Numbered from the stretch's first letter, positions 49,086 to 58,900 are shown. The stretch is DNA of 64,000 nucleotides from an uncultured Bacteroidota bacterium (GCA_913009685.1 CAJVXP010000005.1:20174-84173); one strand, 5' to 3'. The notes: generated by a model not told the origin, from the sequence alone. A program made the numbers and translations.

Positions 49086-49290
49086 CATGCAAATTATATT
49101 CAATTATCATTTTTGATAGAAAATAACAAATCTTTTTTATTTTATCGGAAAGTTGTCGCCCGTTCTGAGGTATGCAACCGTTTTGAGGTACTACCCGGCC
49201 GCTTCAGATGTCCTCGTTTGAAGCGGCGGCTTATCTTTTTTTGCCGGAAGGCGAAATAAAAGAGATAACAGGTTGAACGAATCCGGTATC

Positions 49291-50247
49291 TTACTGGTAC
49301 ATGGTAGTAAAATAGATAAACGCCACATAAATTATCACAAGAAGTACACCTTCAAAGCGATTTAGTGTATTTTTTGTTTTGCCGAGTTTGGCAAATGCCA
49401 GCAGTAGCAACCCCGAAGCAAAAACAAGGCCCAGTTCGATGTTCAGTTTTGGAGAGTAGGGGATAGGTTTTATCAATGCCGTTACCCCCAAAACCAGCAA
49501 AATGTTTAAAATATTGGAACCCACGGCATTGCCGAGTGCCATCTCGGCATTGTTTTTCCGGGCGGCGATAATGGAGGTAGCCAGTTCGGGAAGCGAGGTG
49601 GCTCCGGCTACCAGTGTCAGCCCCATAGCTGTTTGGCTAATGCCAATGGCTGTGGCAATTTTTACAGCGCCATCCACAATCCATTCCCCGCCAAAATAGA
49701 GGCCGAGACCTCCTGCCGCAATAAACAGTAGCGAAAACCACCAGGAGTATTGTTTGATACCTTCCTGCGAGAAAGAGGGCGTTTTCCCCTGTTTGAAAAA
49801 GGTGAAATAGAGGAAGAAGCCAAGAAAAATCAGTAAAATAATACCATCCGAGCGGCTGATAATATTTTGACGGCCGAAAATAAAATCATTGGCCAGCAGA
49901 AAAAGTAAAACAGGTGCAAAAAGGCTGAACGGGATATCTCTTTTCAGTGTTTTCTTTTGAAAATGTATAGGGATAATTAAAGCGGTTGTTCCCACTACGA
50001 GGAGCGTATTGGTAATGTTGCTGCCGAGAATATTCCCAATGGCGAGGTCGGTATTTCCTTTGATTCCTGCAAAAATATTGACAATAAGTTCGGGCAGGGA
50101 TGTGCCCAGGGCCACTATGGTAAGACCTATCACCATTTGTGAGATTTTTAATTTAATGCCAATGCTGCTGGCTCCGTTTACCAGCATCTGTGCTCCGGCA
50201 ATTAAAATGGCAAAACCTGAAAAAAAGGAAAGGTAGGTGATAAACAT
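49291..50247 (-). CDS. Calcium/sodium antiporter (CaCA family)
   Basis: 318 residues, about ten membrane helices with the two inverted alpha repeats: VALGTSLPELIVNIFAG with GNILGSNITNTLLVVG, and VAGATSLPELATSIIAA with GNAVGSNILNILLVLG. The acidic residues in these bind Ca2+ and Na+. Similar in length to E. coli YrbG. It is 11 bases after the K channel gene, so both are likely one ion-homeostasis operon. Confidence 0.93.
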   Translation of the reverse strand: MFITYLSFFSGFAILIAGAQMLVNGASSIGIKLKISQMVIGLTIVALGTSLPELIVNIFAGIKGNTDLAIGNILGSNITNTLLVVGTTALIIPIHFQKKTLKRDIPFSLFAPVLLFLLANDFIFGRQNIISRSDGIILLIFLGFFLYFTFFKQGKTPSFSQEGIKQYSWWFSLLFIAAGGLGLYFGGEWIVDGAVKIATAIGISQTAMGLTLVAGATSLPELATSIIAARKNNAEMALGNAVGSNILNILLVLGVTALIKPIPYSPKLNIELGLVFASGLLLLAFAKLGKTKNTLNRFEGVLLVIIYVAFIYFTTMYQ

Positions 50248-50258
50248 GGAAGACGAAG

Positions 50259-51293
50259 TTAGCTTTTATTGTTTTGGAAAACGGCGCTGCTTAAAATTTT
50301 CCGCATATCTTCTACCTGTTCTTTTGTTCCGAGGACAAAGATCTTTGAATCGGGATAAAGTTTGGTGTCCGGAGTGGGATTCAGGATGTATTCGCCGGTA
50401 GCTGTTTTGTAACCGATAATGTTGGCACCGGTTTTTTTCCGTAATTCCAGCTCTTTGATGGGTTTATGCAAAAGGTTTTCGGGTAAATCAGTACACATAA
50501 CTTCCATAAGTTGAACAGGTGAGTCGCCGTGGATGTTCAGGTGCTCCAGAAACTCCATCATGTCGGGTTGTGCCACAAGGGTAGCCATGTGGGCGCCGCC
50601 CACGCGTTCCGGCATAACAACGCTGTTGACACCGGCCATGCGTAATTTTTTTTCAGCGCTTTCGCTGGATGCCCGGCTAATGATGTTGATATCAGGATTC
50701 AAAGTCCGGGCTGTTAGTACCACAAAAAGGTTGTCCGCATCCAGTGGTAATGTGGTTATCAACGACCTGGCTTTGGCAATACCTGCCTGCAACAGAACCT
50801 GATCTTCCGTGGAGTCACCCTCAATAAACTGAATGGGTTCGGTAATCTTGCTCACTACCAGCTCGTGGTCTTTGTCAATCACAATTACTTTTTCGCCGAA
50901 AGTTGCGAGTTCCTGGACTACCTGACTTCCGTTCCGGCCATAGCCGCAGACAATAATATGATTTTCCATCTTTTTTTGTTTTAAATGTTTGAGGTTACCA
51001 CCAAAGAAAAAACCCAGCTGCGTTTTGAACAGGCTTTGTGTAAGATTTGATAAAAAGTAGGCAAGAACGCCGAGACTGGAGAGAATAATGAAAATGGTAA
51101 ATATCTTTCCCGGGTCCGACAAAGATCTTACCTCACGGAACCCAACGGTAGACACAGTAATAACTGTCATATACAACGCATCAATTAGCGAGTAGGACTC
51201 AATAAACATGTATCCTACAGTACCGACAACCATAAGAATAAGCACATAAATGCCGGCTTTTACTAATTCGGGTGCCTCGTTAAAATATCTCAA
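50259..51293 (-). CDS. Potassium channel with RCK (TrkA-N) domain
   Basis: 344 residues starting at TTG (51293). Two pore helices with the filter region VITVSTVGF (about 40-48, F in place of the usual YG), then an RCK domain with the nucleotide-binding GYGRNGSQVVQEL (about 115-127) and a TrkA-C domain at the end. Gates K+ flow in response to Ca2+ or nucleotides. A TAGTTTTG box is at 51317-51324. Confidence 0.88.
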   Translation of the reverse strand: MRYFNEAPELVKAGIYVLILMVVGTVGYMFIESYSLIDALYMTVITVSTVGFREVRSLSDPGKIFTIFIILSSLGVLAYFLSNLTQSLFKTQLGFFFGGNLKHLKQKKMENHIIVCGYGRNGSQVVQELATFGEKVIVIDKDHELVVSKITEPIQFIEGDSTEDQVLLQAGIAKARSLITTLPLDADNLFVVLTARTLNPDINIISRASSESAEKKLRMAGVNSVVMPERVGGAHMATLVAQPDMMEFLEHLNIHGDSPVQLMEVMCTDLPENLLHKPIKELELRKKTGANIIGYKTATGEYILNPTPDTKLYPDSKIFVLGTKEQVEDMRKILSSAVFQNNKS

Positions 51294-51316
51294 AAAAGTT
51301 AACTTTTAGTTTTATG

Positions 51317-51324
51317 CAAAACTA
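51317..51324 (-). promoter_or_regulatory. -7 box for the K channel gene
   Basis: Minus strand reads TAGTTTTG followed by CAT, 24 bases before the TTG start. Confidence 0.45.
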
Positions 51325-51522
51325 AGAAATTATCGCCTTGGAGTGGCTGTCCGGATTTACAGAGCATTTTTTTGACTTGCTGTATATTTTTAATTTTATG
51401 AAAACGAAAGACCGGATTGGAGATGAGACAAAATATCCGGGTATCGGACGCCAGCAGCTCCCCGTGAAAAGTACTGAAGAAAAAGCATGTTACAAATTGC
51501 CTGCTTTATTCTAAAATATGGA

Positions 51523-52761
51523 TTAAACCGCTGTTTTCAGTTTGGCGATGCTGGAATTTCCAAGTCTCTCCTCTGCATATCGGAGAGTAACGCGCCATGT
51601 CTTGGTTCTTTTTTTGGAAGGAAGGTCAAACATGGCGTCCATCAAAATGGCTTCGAGAATAGAACGCAAACCGCGGGCACCCAGCTTGAATTCAATGGAT
51701 TTCTCCACCACAAAATCATAAACTGCATCTTCGAAAGTCAGTTTGATGCCGTCCATATCAAAAAGCTTGACAAACTGCTTCACAAGCGCATTTTTTGGCT
51801 CAAGAAGAATCCGTTTCAGTGTTTCTTTATCCAGCGGATTGAGGTAAGAAAGAATTGGCAAACGACCTACAATTTCGGGAATCAGGCCGAATTTCTTCAA
51901 ATCGGCAGGCGAAATATATTGCAACAGGTTTTCCATATCTATCCCCTCTTCCTTATGCCCGGCAAAAGTATAGCCCACTACGTTGGTACGCAGACGTGCG
52001 GCGATAATTCGCCCGATTCCCTGGAAAGCGCCTCCGGAGACAAACAAGATATCTTTGGTATTTACCTGAATCATTCTTTGCTCGGGATGTTTGCGTCCGC
52101 CCTGGGGTGGCACATTGATTATGGAGCCTTCTAACAGTTTCAGCAAAGCCTGCTGAACGCCTTCGCCGGAAACATCGCGGGTGATGGAGGGATTGTCGCT
52201 TTTGCGGGCAATCTTATCAATCTCATCAATAAAAATAATTCCCTTTTCGGCCGATTTTACATCGTAGTCGGCTGATTGCAACAAGCGGGTGAGGATGCTT
52301 TCCACATCTTCGCCCACATAACCGGCTTCTGTCAGAACAGTGGCATCGGCAATGGCAAAGGGAACGTGCAGCATACGGGCAATGGTGCGGGCAAGCAGCG
52401 TTTTTCCGGTTCCGGTATCGCCCACGAGAATAATGTTGGATTTTTCAATCTCCACCTCATTGGTGTTCATGGTCTGGCCAATACGCTTGTAGTGATTATA
52501 AACCGCCACCGAAAGCACCTTTTTGGCATCTTCCTGTCCGATTACATACTGGTCGAGAAAGGCTTTTATTTCCGCCGGCTTCAACAGGGTATGGTCAATC
52601 TTCAGCTCTTTCACTTTCGCATGCGACTCCTCATCAAGAATAGTTTTTGCCTGCTCAATACAATAATTGCAAATTTTAGCCTCCATCCCGGAAACCAGCA
52701 ATTCGGTTTCCGCTTTGGGTCTGCCGCAAAAGGAACAATGCTCTTCTTTTGTTTTTGCCAT
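51523..52761 (-). CDS. clpX: ATP-dependent Clp protease ATPase ClpX
   Basis: Unfolds tagged proteins for ClpP. The 412 residues have the N-terminal zinc finger (Cys 9, 12, 31 and 34), Walker A GDTGTGKT (about 114), Walker [13 protein letters not shown], and the pore/IGF-type ClpP loop region. Last gene of the tig-clpP-clpX unit. Confidence 0.98.
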   Translation of the reverse strand: MAKTKEEHCSFCGRPKAETELLVSGMEAKICNYCIEQAKTILDEESHAKVKELKIDHTLLKPAEIKAFLDQYVIGQEDAKKVLSVAVYNHYKRIGQTMNTNEVEIEKSNIILVGDTGTGKTLLARTIARMLHVPFAIADATVLTEAGYVGEDVESILTRLLQSADYDVKSAEKGIIFIDEIDKIARKSDNPSITRDVSGEGVQQALLKLLEGSIINVPPQGGRKHPEQRMIQVNTKDILFVSGGAFQGIGRIIAARLRTNVVGYTFAGHKEEGIDMENLLQYISPADLKKFGLIPEIVGRLPILSYLNPLDKETLKRILLEPKNALVKQFVKLFDMDGIKLTFEDAVYDFVVEKSIEFKLGARGLRSILEAILMDAMFDLPSKKRTKTWRVTLRYAEERLGNSSIAKLKTAV

Positions 52762-52836
52762 GGTAAAAATTTATTGCCGTTTTATGCCCTGCACAAAACA
52801 ACTATTCTGTTTCTAAAAAATAACCGGATCGGCTAT

Positions 52837-53514
52837 CTATTTTTCTTTTCGTAAAAGTACTTCATCAATCATACCGTAGTCTTTGGCTTCTTTGGCAGTC
52901 ATCCAATAGTCGCGGTCGCTGTCTTTCCATACTTTTTTATAGGTCTGACCGCTGTGTTTCGAGATGATTTCGTAAAGTTCTTTTTTAAGTTTCTGAATCT
53001 CACGGGCAGTAATTTCAATATCGGAAGCCTGACCCTGTGCACCACCCATAGGTTGGTGAATCAATACTCTGGAATGGGTCAGCGCTGTACGTTTTCCTTT
53101 TTCGCCGGCACACAAAATCACAGCGCCCATTGAGGCGGCCATCCCCGTACAAATGGTTGCTATATCGGGGTTAATATACTGCATGGTATCATAGATGCCC
53201 AGACCGGCATAAACAGAACCGCCTGGCGTGTTCAGATAAATCTGAATGTCGCGTGCCGAATCAACCGATTCCAAAAAAAGCAACTGCGCCTGGATAATGT
53301 TGGCCACGTAATCGTCAATGGGAACTCCTAAAAAGATAATCCTGTCCATCATCAAACGCGAAAAAACATCCATCTGAGCCACATTCATTTTCCGTTCCTC
53401 AATAATGGTGGGAGAAATATAATTTCCGTAAACCGAACTGTAACGCTCCAGCGTCAGGCTGCTAATGCCATGATGTTTGGTGGCATATTTTCTGAATTCT
53501 TTGCTGCTGTTCAT
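52837..53514 (-). CDS. clpP: ATP-dependent Clp protease proteolytic subunit
   Basis: Serine protease chamber for ClpX. The 225 residues include about 30 N-terminal residues more than the E. coli mature form. Catalytic Ser 128 (GMAASMGAV) and His 153 (LIHQPMGG) and the Asp in the DRDYWMTAKEAKDYGMID segment complete the triad. It is 4 bases downstream of tig. Confidence 0.98.
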   Translation of the reverse strand: MNSSKEFRKYATKHHGISSLTLERYSSVYGNYISPTIIEERKMNVAQMDVFSRLMMDRIIFLGVPIDDYVANIIQAQLLFLESVDSARDIQIYLNTPGGSVYAGLGIYDTMQYINPDIATICTGMAASMGAVILCAGEKGKRTALTHSRVLIHQPMGGAQGQASDIEITAREIQKLKKELYEIISKHSGQTYKKVWKDSDRDYWMTAKEAKDYGMIDEVLLRKEK

Positions 53515-53518
53515 AAGA

Positions 53519-54868
53519 TTATTGTTTGGGTGTTGAAATTATCTTGATAAATTCGTCGGTGGTAAACTCTTTCTCATCTTTGTCAATCTTCTCTTTGAAA
53601 AAAGTAATGTAACGTTCGTCCATCAATTCACCAAATATACGCTGATACTCTTCCTCATTGCTCAAAAGCTGGTCAACAATTCCTTCCATTTGTGGGTTGG
53701 GTTCGTCGCCATCGGGTATTTGGAAATAGGTTTTCACCTTGTTGCGTACATCTTCGCGGGTAACTTTTAAGGCATCGCCGTAAGCCTCAATAAGTTTTTC
53801 TTCGATGAGCTGCCATTTAAAAGTTTTGGCATAACTGTCGTACTGACCGTCAATTTGCTCTTTGGTGGCCTTTTCTTTGTTGCTCTCAAATAACCAGCGT
53901 CTCAGGAATTCATCCGGCAACTCGGGGTTCACTTTTTCGAGTAAAAGATCGATGGTGTCGGAAACAAATTGTTTGTCGGCATCTTTCTGATAATGGCCGG
54001 CGAGATCTTCGCGAATACGATCTTTGAACTCCTCAACTGTTTTCAGCTCATCAGAGGGATAAACCTGTTTGAAAAATTCCTCGTTCAGCTCTGCCGGCTC
54101 GGTACGGATAATATCTTCAATATCAAAAGCATAATCTGTGTTCAGTTTTTCGTCATCATCGGCCAGCCCGAGAAGTTCCTTTACTTTTTTGTCGTCTTTA
54201 AAGGCTTTGGCAGGATTAAACACCACGCGTTTCCCTTTTTCTTTATCGACAAATTTCTTCTGAATGGTTTTCAGTGCGATATCGGAAACGACGAAAGAGC
54301 CTTCTTTGGTGTAACCGTTTTCAACGTCATTGCCTTCTTCGTCGACCTGAACAAATTTCCCTTTGAGTGTATCTTCTAACTCAGCCTTTTCAGGATGTTC
54401 TTCTTTGCCAAGACGTTTTTGAATATCGGCCAGCGCTTTTTCGACCTCTTCGTCGCTCACCTTGATTTTATAGTAAGCTACCTTAATGTCTTCCGACAGG
54501 TTCACTTCAACATCAGGGGCAATTCCGATATCGAAAAAGAAATCAAATTCTTTCTGTTTGTCAAAGTCAAGGGTGGTTGTCTTCTCCACGTTAGGCAATG
54601 GATTTCCCAGCACATTGATTTTATTTTCGTAAAGATAATTATTGAGGGCATCGGAGATACTTTTGTTCACCTCATCAGCAAGGACAGTTTTTCCATACAT
54701 CCTTTTTATCATTCCCATAGGCACCATTCCGGGTCTGAATCCGGGCATTTTAGCTTCTTTGCGATATGTTTTTAATTGCTGATTAACTTTCTCAATATAA
54801 TCTTCTTCTTTCAGGTTAATGTGAACAAGAGCAGTAAGTTTTCCGCTTTCTTCCTTTGTGATATTCAT
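53519..54868 (-). CDS. tig: Trigger factor
   Basis: Ribosome-associated chaperone with peptidyl-prolyl isomerase fold. The 449 residues start MNITKEESGKLTALVHINLK and carry the ribosome-docking signature MPGFRPGMVPMGMIK (about 41-55). The Bacteroidota form is divergent, but length and the clpP-clpX neighbours settle the call. tRNA-Leu lies 28 bases upstream on the same strand. Confidence 0.95.
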   Translation of the reverse strand: MNITKEESGKLTALVHINLKEEDYIEKVNQQLKTYRKEAKMPGFRPGMVPMGMIKRMYGKTVLADEVNKSISDALNNYLYENKINVLGNPLPNVEKTTTLDFDKQKEFDFFFDIGIAPDVEVNLSEDIKVAYYKIKVSDEEVEKALADIQKRLGKEEHPEKAELEDTLKGKFVQVDEEGNDVENGYTKEGSFVVSDIALKTIQKKFVDKEKGKRVVFNPAKAFKDDKKVKELLGLADDDEKLNTDYAFDIEDIIRTEPAELNEEFFKQVYPSDELKTVEEFKDRIREDLAGHYQKDADKQFVSDTIDLLLEKVNPELPDEFLRRWLFESNKEKATKEQIDGQYDSYAKTFKWQLIEEKLIEAYGDALKVTREDVRNKVKTYFQIPDGDEPNPQMEGIVDQLLSNEEEYQRIFGELMDERYITFFKEKIDKDEKEFTTDEFIKIISTPKQ

Positions 54869-54896
54869 TGAAATGATTTTTGTTTAAATAAAAATG

Positions 54897-54978
54897 TGCG
54901 GATGAAGGGACTCGAACCCCCACGCCTTTCGGCACCAGATCCTAAGTCTAGCGCGTCTACCAATTTCGCCACATCCGC
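54897..54978 (-). tRNA. tRNA-Leu (UAG)
   Basis: Minus strand: acceptor GCGGATG pairs with CATCCGC, long variable arm, anticodon stem CTAGA/TCTGG enclosing CTTAGGA with anticodon TAG. No CCA encoded. Probably the first element of the tig-clpP-clpX unit. Confidence 0.95.
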
Positions 54979-55005
54979 AAAATATTTTCTCCTTTTAAAG
55001 GGGTG

Positions 55006-55013
55006 CAAATATA
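55006..55013 (-). promoter_or_regulatory. -7 box upstream of tRNA-Leu
   Basis: Minus strand TATATTTG followed by CACC, 28 bases before the mature tRNA 5' end. Confidence 0.45.
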
Positions 55014-55111
55014 CTACTTTTTTGAAATCAAATTTTAAAAATATATTTTCGGCGACCACCTGGACTTTAAGGATATAAGTTTCCAAACCCATTTTTCCGG
55101 CGGCAAAAAAC

Positions 55112-55438
55112 TTACCTGAGTTTCGGATTGTTTTTGTGGCGGGTTTTGTCGCGAATCTCTTTTTTTGCCAGATTTTTAACCAGCGCTTTTTCCAAATCAA
55201 TTTCCGTTTGGTTAGCAAGGCAAATCAACACAAAAAGCACATCCGCCATTTCGTCGGCCAGGTCAACCGCTTTGTCCGACTCTTTAAACGACTGCTCGCC
55301 ATATTTCCGCGCGACAATCCTGGCCACTTCACCCACCTCCTCCGTAAGCATAGCCATATTTGTCAATTCGTTGAAATACCTCACGCCGGTAGTATTTATC
55401 CACTGGTCTACTTGCTTTTGCGCTTCGTTTATGGTCAT
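55112..55438 (-). CDS. MazG-like nucleotide pyrophosphohydrolase
   Basis: 108 residues of the all-alpha NTP-PPase fold. The magnesium ligands lie in LTEEVGEVARIVARKYGEQS (about 31-50) and in LADEMADVLFVLICLA (about 64-79). Such enzymes cleave NTPs or dNTPs to monophosphates and clean up abnormal nucleotides. A TATTTTTG box lies 16-23 bases upstream (55454-55461, minus). Confidence 0.9.
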   Translation of the reverse strand: MTINEAQKQVDQWINTTGVRYFNELTNMAMLTEEVGEVARIVARKYGEQSFKESDKAVDLADEMADVLFVLICLANQTEIDLEKALVKNLAKKEIRDKTRHKNNPKLR

Positions 55439-55453
55439 TTTCTTTGTTTTTTA

Positions 55454-55461
55454 CAAAAATA
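55454..55461 (-). promoter_or_regulatory. -7 box for the MazG-like gene
   Basis: Minus strand TATTTTTG, 16 bases before the ATG at 55438. Confidence 0.45.
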
Positions 55462-55556
55462 GGATGTTTCAATCGGATTTGCCTCCATATATGGTGCAAA
55501 CGTCCGCTTGTACCTTGGTACTACACAAATATCTTCACTACTTCCCCCTTTTTTCC

Positions 55557-55564
55557 TACTTTTG
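55557..55564 (+). promoter_or_regulatory. -7 box for the THUMP methyltransferase gene
   Basis: TACTTTTG followed by CAGCG and directly by the ATG at 55570, suggesting a leaderless or nearly leaderless mRNA. Confidence 0.5.
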
Positions 55565-55569
55565 CAGCG

Positions 55570-56754
55570 ATGGAAAATTTGAAAACATTCGAAAAAGGCA
55601 TGGACCTCACTGCCAAAACTCTTGCCGGACTGGAAAATGTGTTGGCTGACGAACTCAAAGCACTGGGAGCCAGCTCAGTAGAGCCTGGTAACAGGGTCGT
55701 TTTTTTTCGGGGTGATAAAGCCTTGATGTATAAGGCTAATTACCTTTGTCGTACCGCTTTACGTGTGCTTAGGCCCATTGGCATTTTCACGGTAAAAAAT
55801 GAGCAGGAACTCTACGAAAAGGTCAAACGTATTGACTGGCCGGCACTTTTTGATGTCGAGAAAACATTTGTTGTATCAGCTTCGGTTTTCCATTCGTCGC
55901 TGACCAACTCACTTTATGTGGCGCTGAAAACAAAAGATGCCATTGCCGACCGGTTTCGCGAGAAATTGGGGAAGCGGCCATTTGTCAGTAAAGAGAATGC
56001 TCAGATGCACATCGATGTGCACATTAGCCAGGATGAGTGTACCATTTCATTAGACAGCTCGGGCGATTCGTTGCATAAAAGAGGCTATCGCGTTGCTGTT
56101 GACAAAGCGCCGCTGAATGAAGTACTCGCTGCCGGCATGATTAGGCTCAGCGGCTGGAAAAAGGATGGCGATTTCATCGACCCCATGTGTGGTTCAGGAA
56201 CCATTCCCATAGAAGCATCCATGGAAGCCATGCATATTCCGGCCGGCTACTACCGCAAACATTTCTCTTTTGAAAACTGGAATGATTTTGACCCGGAGCT
56301 TTTTGAAAAGATAAAAAAGGAGGCTGCAGAAGAAATTTGTGAATACGACAATCCTATTATAGCTTCTGACAGGTCGTATAAAGCTTTTGGTATTGCCCGT
56401 TCCAACCTGAGACATGCCGGTCTGCACAAAGACGTCATGTTGCTCAACAAGCCTTTCGAAAAAGTCAATCCCGAAAGCGGAAAAGGTATTTTAATGTTCA
56501 ACCCGCCATACGGTCTGCGTCTCGAAGAGGATGAACTTATTGAGCTTTATAAACATATCGGTGATGTGCTTAAAAACAGATTTCAGGGCTACGAAGCCTG
56601 GATTATTACCGGAAACAGGGAAGTAGCCAAATTTATCGGCTTACGGCCATCCCGGAAGATCATCCTGTACAACGGTCCGTTAGAAAGCCGTTTCATCAAA
56701 TTTGAGATGTATAGCGGAAGCAAAAAGGCAAAGGCTGACAATCATTCAAAGTAA
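55570..56754 (+). CDS. THUMP-domain class I rRNA methyltransferase (RlmL/YcbY N-terminal type)
   Basis: 394 residues from the ATG at 55570 (MENLKTFEKGMDLTAKTL); the frame is open upstream but that part lies before the promoter box. An N-terminal THUMP domain (about 50-160) binds RNA, and the methylase domain has motif I DPMCGSGTIPIEASMEA (about 198-214) and the NPPY motif FNPPYGLRL. The family member in E. coli makes m2G2445 in 23S rRNA. Strong call on fold, moderate on exact site. Confidence 0.9.
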   Translation: MENLKTFEKGMDLTAKTLAGLENVLADELKALGASSVEPGNRVVFFRGDKALMYKANYLCRTALRVLRPIGIFTVKNEQELYEKVKRIDWPALFDVEKTFVVSASVFHSSLTNSLYVALKTKDAIADRFREKLGKRPFVSKENAQMHIDVHISQDECTISLDSSGDSLHKRGYRVAVDKAPLNEVLAAGMIRLSGWKKDGDFIDPMCGSGTIPIEASMEAMHIPAGYYRKHFSFENWNDFDPELFEKIKKEAAEEICEYDNPIIASDRSYKAFGIARSNLRHAGLHKDVMLLNKPFEKVNPESGKGILMFNPPYGLRLEEDELIELYKHIGDVLKNRFQGYEAWIITGNREVAKFIGLRPSRKIILYNGPLESRFIKFEMYSGSKKAKADNHSK

Positions 56755-57092
56755 GTTGTTTTAATCTTAGTCCGATATGAGAAATGAAGCATGTATTGTT
56801 GAGAACAAATAAGTTGGGGTGTTGGAGCTGTGGAATGTCGGGAGAAATAATGTGTTATTATATCCTGTTTTAATAAACCTTCCCAACCAGTCTCTCAGTC
56901 CCTCAGTCCCCCGGTCATTCTCTATATCAAGTACTAATCATGTCAAATATGGCTGTTAGCAGCTCTTTCAGGGTAAGCTCAGGAGCTTGGAATGAATCGG
57001 TCAGGGCACAAAAAAGAGACCGTCTCAAACAGGCTGAGGCAGTCTCTGGATTTCTATGGCTATTAGAAAAATATAAACCTACGGTTTGCGTA
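56755..57092. other. Intergenic gap with short octamer repeat
   Basis: 338 bases between the methylase and rpmH. Contains CAGTCTCT, CAGTCCCT, CAGTCCCC (8-base units, 56888-56911) and the rpmH terminator. No gene recognised on either strand. Confidence 0.55.
57009..57047 (-). terminator. Terminator of rpmH
   Basis: Minus strand AGAGACTGCCTCA pairs with TGAGACGGTCTCT (57035-57047 with 57015-57027, one G-U and one mismatch) and ends in TTTTTT. Confidence 0.7.
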
Positions 57093-57245
57093 CTATCTGT
57101 ATTCGTCAGAAACAGAAAGTCTTTTTCTTCCTTTAGCTCTTCTTCTTTTCAGCACTTTGCGACCATTCACGCTGGACATTCTTTCGCGAAATCCGTGCTT
57201 GTTCTTTCTTTTTCTTACCGATGGTTGAAAAGTTCTCTTTGTCAT
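57093..57245 (-). CDS. rpmH: 50S ribosomal protein L34
   Basis: A 50-residue basic protein starting [20 protein letters not shown], with [20 protein letters not shown] following and ending LSVSDEYR. All conserved L34 positions are present ([32 protein letters not shown]). It is easily overlooked because it has only 50 codons. It has its own strong promoter and terminator. L34 is normally beside rnpA and near dnaA; neither is here. Co-oriented with pepD but separated by the pepD terminator. Confidence 0.97.
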   Translation of the reverse strand: MTKRTFQPSVRKRKNKHGFRERMSSVNGRKVLKRRRAKGRKRLSVSDEYR

Positions 57246-57267
57246 CTTTCTGTAAATTTTGGGAGTG

Positions 57268-57298
57268 CAAAAATAGACTATTTTTTAAAATTCACAAA
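57268..57298 (-). promoter_or_regulatory. Housekeeping promoter of rpmH
   Basis: On the minus strand TTTG (57295-57298), 19 bases, TATTTTTG (57268-57275). An ideal match, giving a leader of about 15-20 bases. Confidence 0.78.
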
Positions 57299-57365
57299 AC
57301 GAAATTCGAAAAAAATATTTTTTTCTTTTGTTTACGGGGATGTCCGGTACTGTGAATATTGATTT

Positions 57366-57405
57366 AAAAAGAGATTCTCCTTTCGCTAAAAGAAAGGAGA
57401 ATCTC
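57366..57405 (-). terminator. Terminator of pepD
   Basis: A perfect 14-base-pair stem GAGATTCTCCTTTC/GAAAGGAGAATCTC (57371-57384 with 57392-57405) followed by TTTTTAAATC on the minus strand. Confidence 0.82.
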
Positions 57406-57412
57406 AGAGGTT

Positions 57413-58873
57413 TTATTTTTTAGGAGCTTCTTTCAGGGTTTCAACCAGGAAATCCCAAAATTTCTGTACCGTAGCAATATTCACTTTTTCGTCCGGAGAG
57501 TGAGGCCAGCGAATGGTGGGACCGAAAGAAATCATATCCCAGTTGGTATAAACCGAACCGAGCAGCCCGCATTCCAGACCGGCATGGATAACTTTTACTT
57601 CCGGAACTTTCCCGTACTTCTTGTTGTAGAGTTCTTTCATCTCTTTCAAAATAGGTGAATCGGGATTGGGTTTCCAGCCGGGATAGTCACCTGAGCTTTC
57701 GGCTTTGAGGCCGGCAGCTTCGTGAGAAGCGCGTACATCGGCAGCGATCTTGTCTTTTCCTTCTTCGGTTAAACTGCGTTGCAGGCTGGCCAGCTCTATT
57801 TTGCCGTCTTTGGCTTTGACAATGGACAAGTTGGTGGAGGTTTCCACAATACCTTTCAGCTCTTTGCTCATGGTAATAGCGCCATTGGGGCAGTCAGCCA
57901 CAGCTTTGAAAAGGCTTGCCTGTGCTTTTTCTTCCATCACTTTTGCGGGCATGTCGGCAGTTACGGCAGTTACTTCCACACCGGCATCGGTTTTGGTAAA
58001 TTCGTCTTTTACAAGTTGGTCAAATTCTTTTACAAAAGCCTCAAAATCAGCTTTTTTGTCTTCAGGAACAACAGCAATGGCTAAAGCTTCACGCGGAATA
58101 GCATTGCGCAGATTTCCGCCTTCCATTTCAGCAACACGCAAGCCATATTTCTCGTTGGCAGTTGCCAGCAGCGCATTTATAATTTTGTTGGAATTGCCGC
58201 GTCCGAGATTAATATCCAGACCCGAGTGGCCGCCTTTAAGACCTTTAACTGTAACTTTGTAAGCAGCCATCCCTTCAGGAACGTCTTCTTCTTTGTAATC
58301 CAGTTCTCCATTGGTGTTGACACCACCGGCGCAACCGATATAGAGTTCCCCTTCGTCTTCCGAATCGAGGTTCAGCAGAATGTCGCCATCCAGCAGGCCT
58401 GGTTTTAAACCTTCGGCGCCTGTCATGCCGGTTTCCTCATCAACGGTAAACAGAGCTTCCACAGGACCGTGTACCAAATCTTTCGATTCGAGAACAGTCA
58501 TGCCGGCAGCTACACCCATGCCGTTATCGGCGCCGAGCGTTGTGCCTTTGGCTGTTACCCATTCGCCATCGATGTAAGCATCAATGGGGTCTTTTTCAAA
58601 ATCGTGATCCGAATCTGAATTTTTCTGGGGAACCATATCGATATGTCCCTGAAGAATAATTCCTTTTCTGTTTTCCATACCTTCGGTGGCAGGTTTTTTA
58701 ATAATCACGTTCCCCACTTCGTCAACGATGGTTTCGAGACCCAGGTCTTCTCCGAATTTTTTCAAAAATTCGATAACCTGGCCTTCTTTTTTCGAAGGAC
58801 GTGGAATTTGTGTCAGGCTGTAGAAATTTTTCCACAATGCCTTGGGTTCCAGATTTAATATTTCTTTACTCAT
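57413..58873 (-). CDS. pepD: Aminoacyl-histidine dipeptidase (PepD-type, M20)
   Basis: A di-zinc dipeptidase for Xaa-His and other dipeptides. The 486 residues have the M20 set: His 77 and Asp 79 (GHIDMVPQ), bridging Asp 116 (LGADNGMG), the general base Glu in DEETG (146-147), and HAGLECG late in the chain. A lid domain (about 205-390) separates the two parts of the catalytic domain. It is 27 bases downstream of an MFS gene on the same strand. Confidence 0.96.
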   Translation of the reverse strand: MSKEILNLEPKALWKNFYSLTQIPRPSKKEGQVIEFLKKFGEDLGLETIVDEVGNVIIKKPATEGMENRKGIILQGHIDMVPQKNSDSDHDFEKDPIDAYIDGEWVTAKGTTLGADNGMGVAAGMTVLESKDLVHGPVEALFTVDEETGMTGAEGLKPGLLDGDILLNLDSEDEGELYIGCAGGVNTNGELDYKEEDVPEGMAAYKVTVKGLKGGHSGLDINLGRGNSNKIINALLATANEKYGLRVAEMEGGNLRNAIPREALAIAVVPEDKKADFEAFVKEFDQLVKDEFTKTDAGVEVTAVTADMPAKVMEEKAQASLFKAVADCPNGAITMSKELKGIVETSTNLSIVKAKDGKIELASLQRSLTEEGKDKIAADVRASHEAAGLKAESSGDYPGWKPNPDSPILKEMKELYNKKYGKVPEVKVIHAGLECGLLGSVYTNWDMISFGPTIRWPHSPDEKVNIATVQKFWDFLVETLKEAPKK

Positions 58874-58900
58874 GATTTTGTTTTTTAATATTGTAAACTG

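Noticed and set aside
49198..49227. GCCGCTTCA/TGAAGCGGC hairpin with a T-run on the plus strand
   Set aside because: It points in the plus direction where no plus-strand gene ends; it may be chance or an unseen transcript, so it is not called a terminator.
51398..51514. 38-codon plus-strand open frame beginning MKTKDRIGDETKYPG
   Set aside because: It has a start and a TATATTTT stretch before it, but nothing recognisable and no terminator; too short to support.
54865..55218. 117-codon open frame on the minus strand
   Set aside because: It runs through tRNA-Leu and into the MazG-like gene in another frame, and its sequence looks like translated tRNA.
56940..57362. 140-codon plus-strand open frame
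   Set aside because: It is the antisense of rpmH and its promoter and terminator; the Ser/Phe-rich product has no family features.
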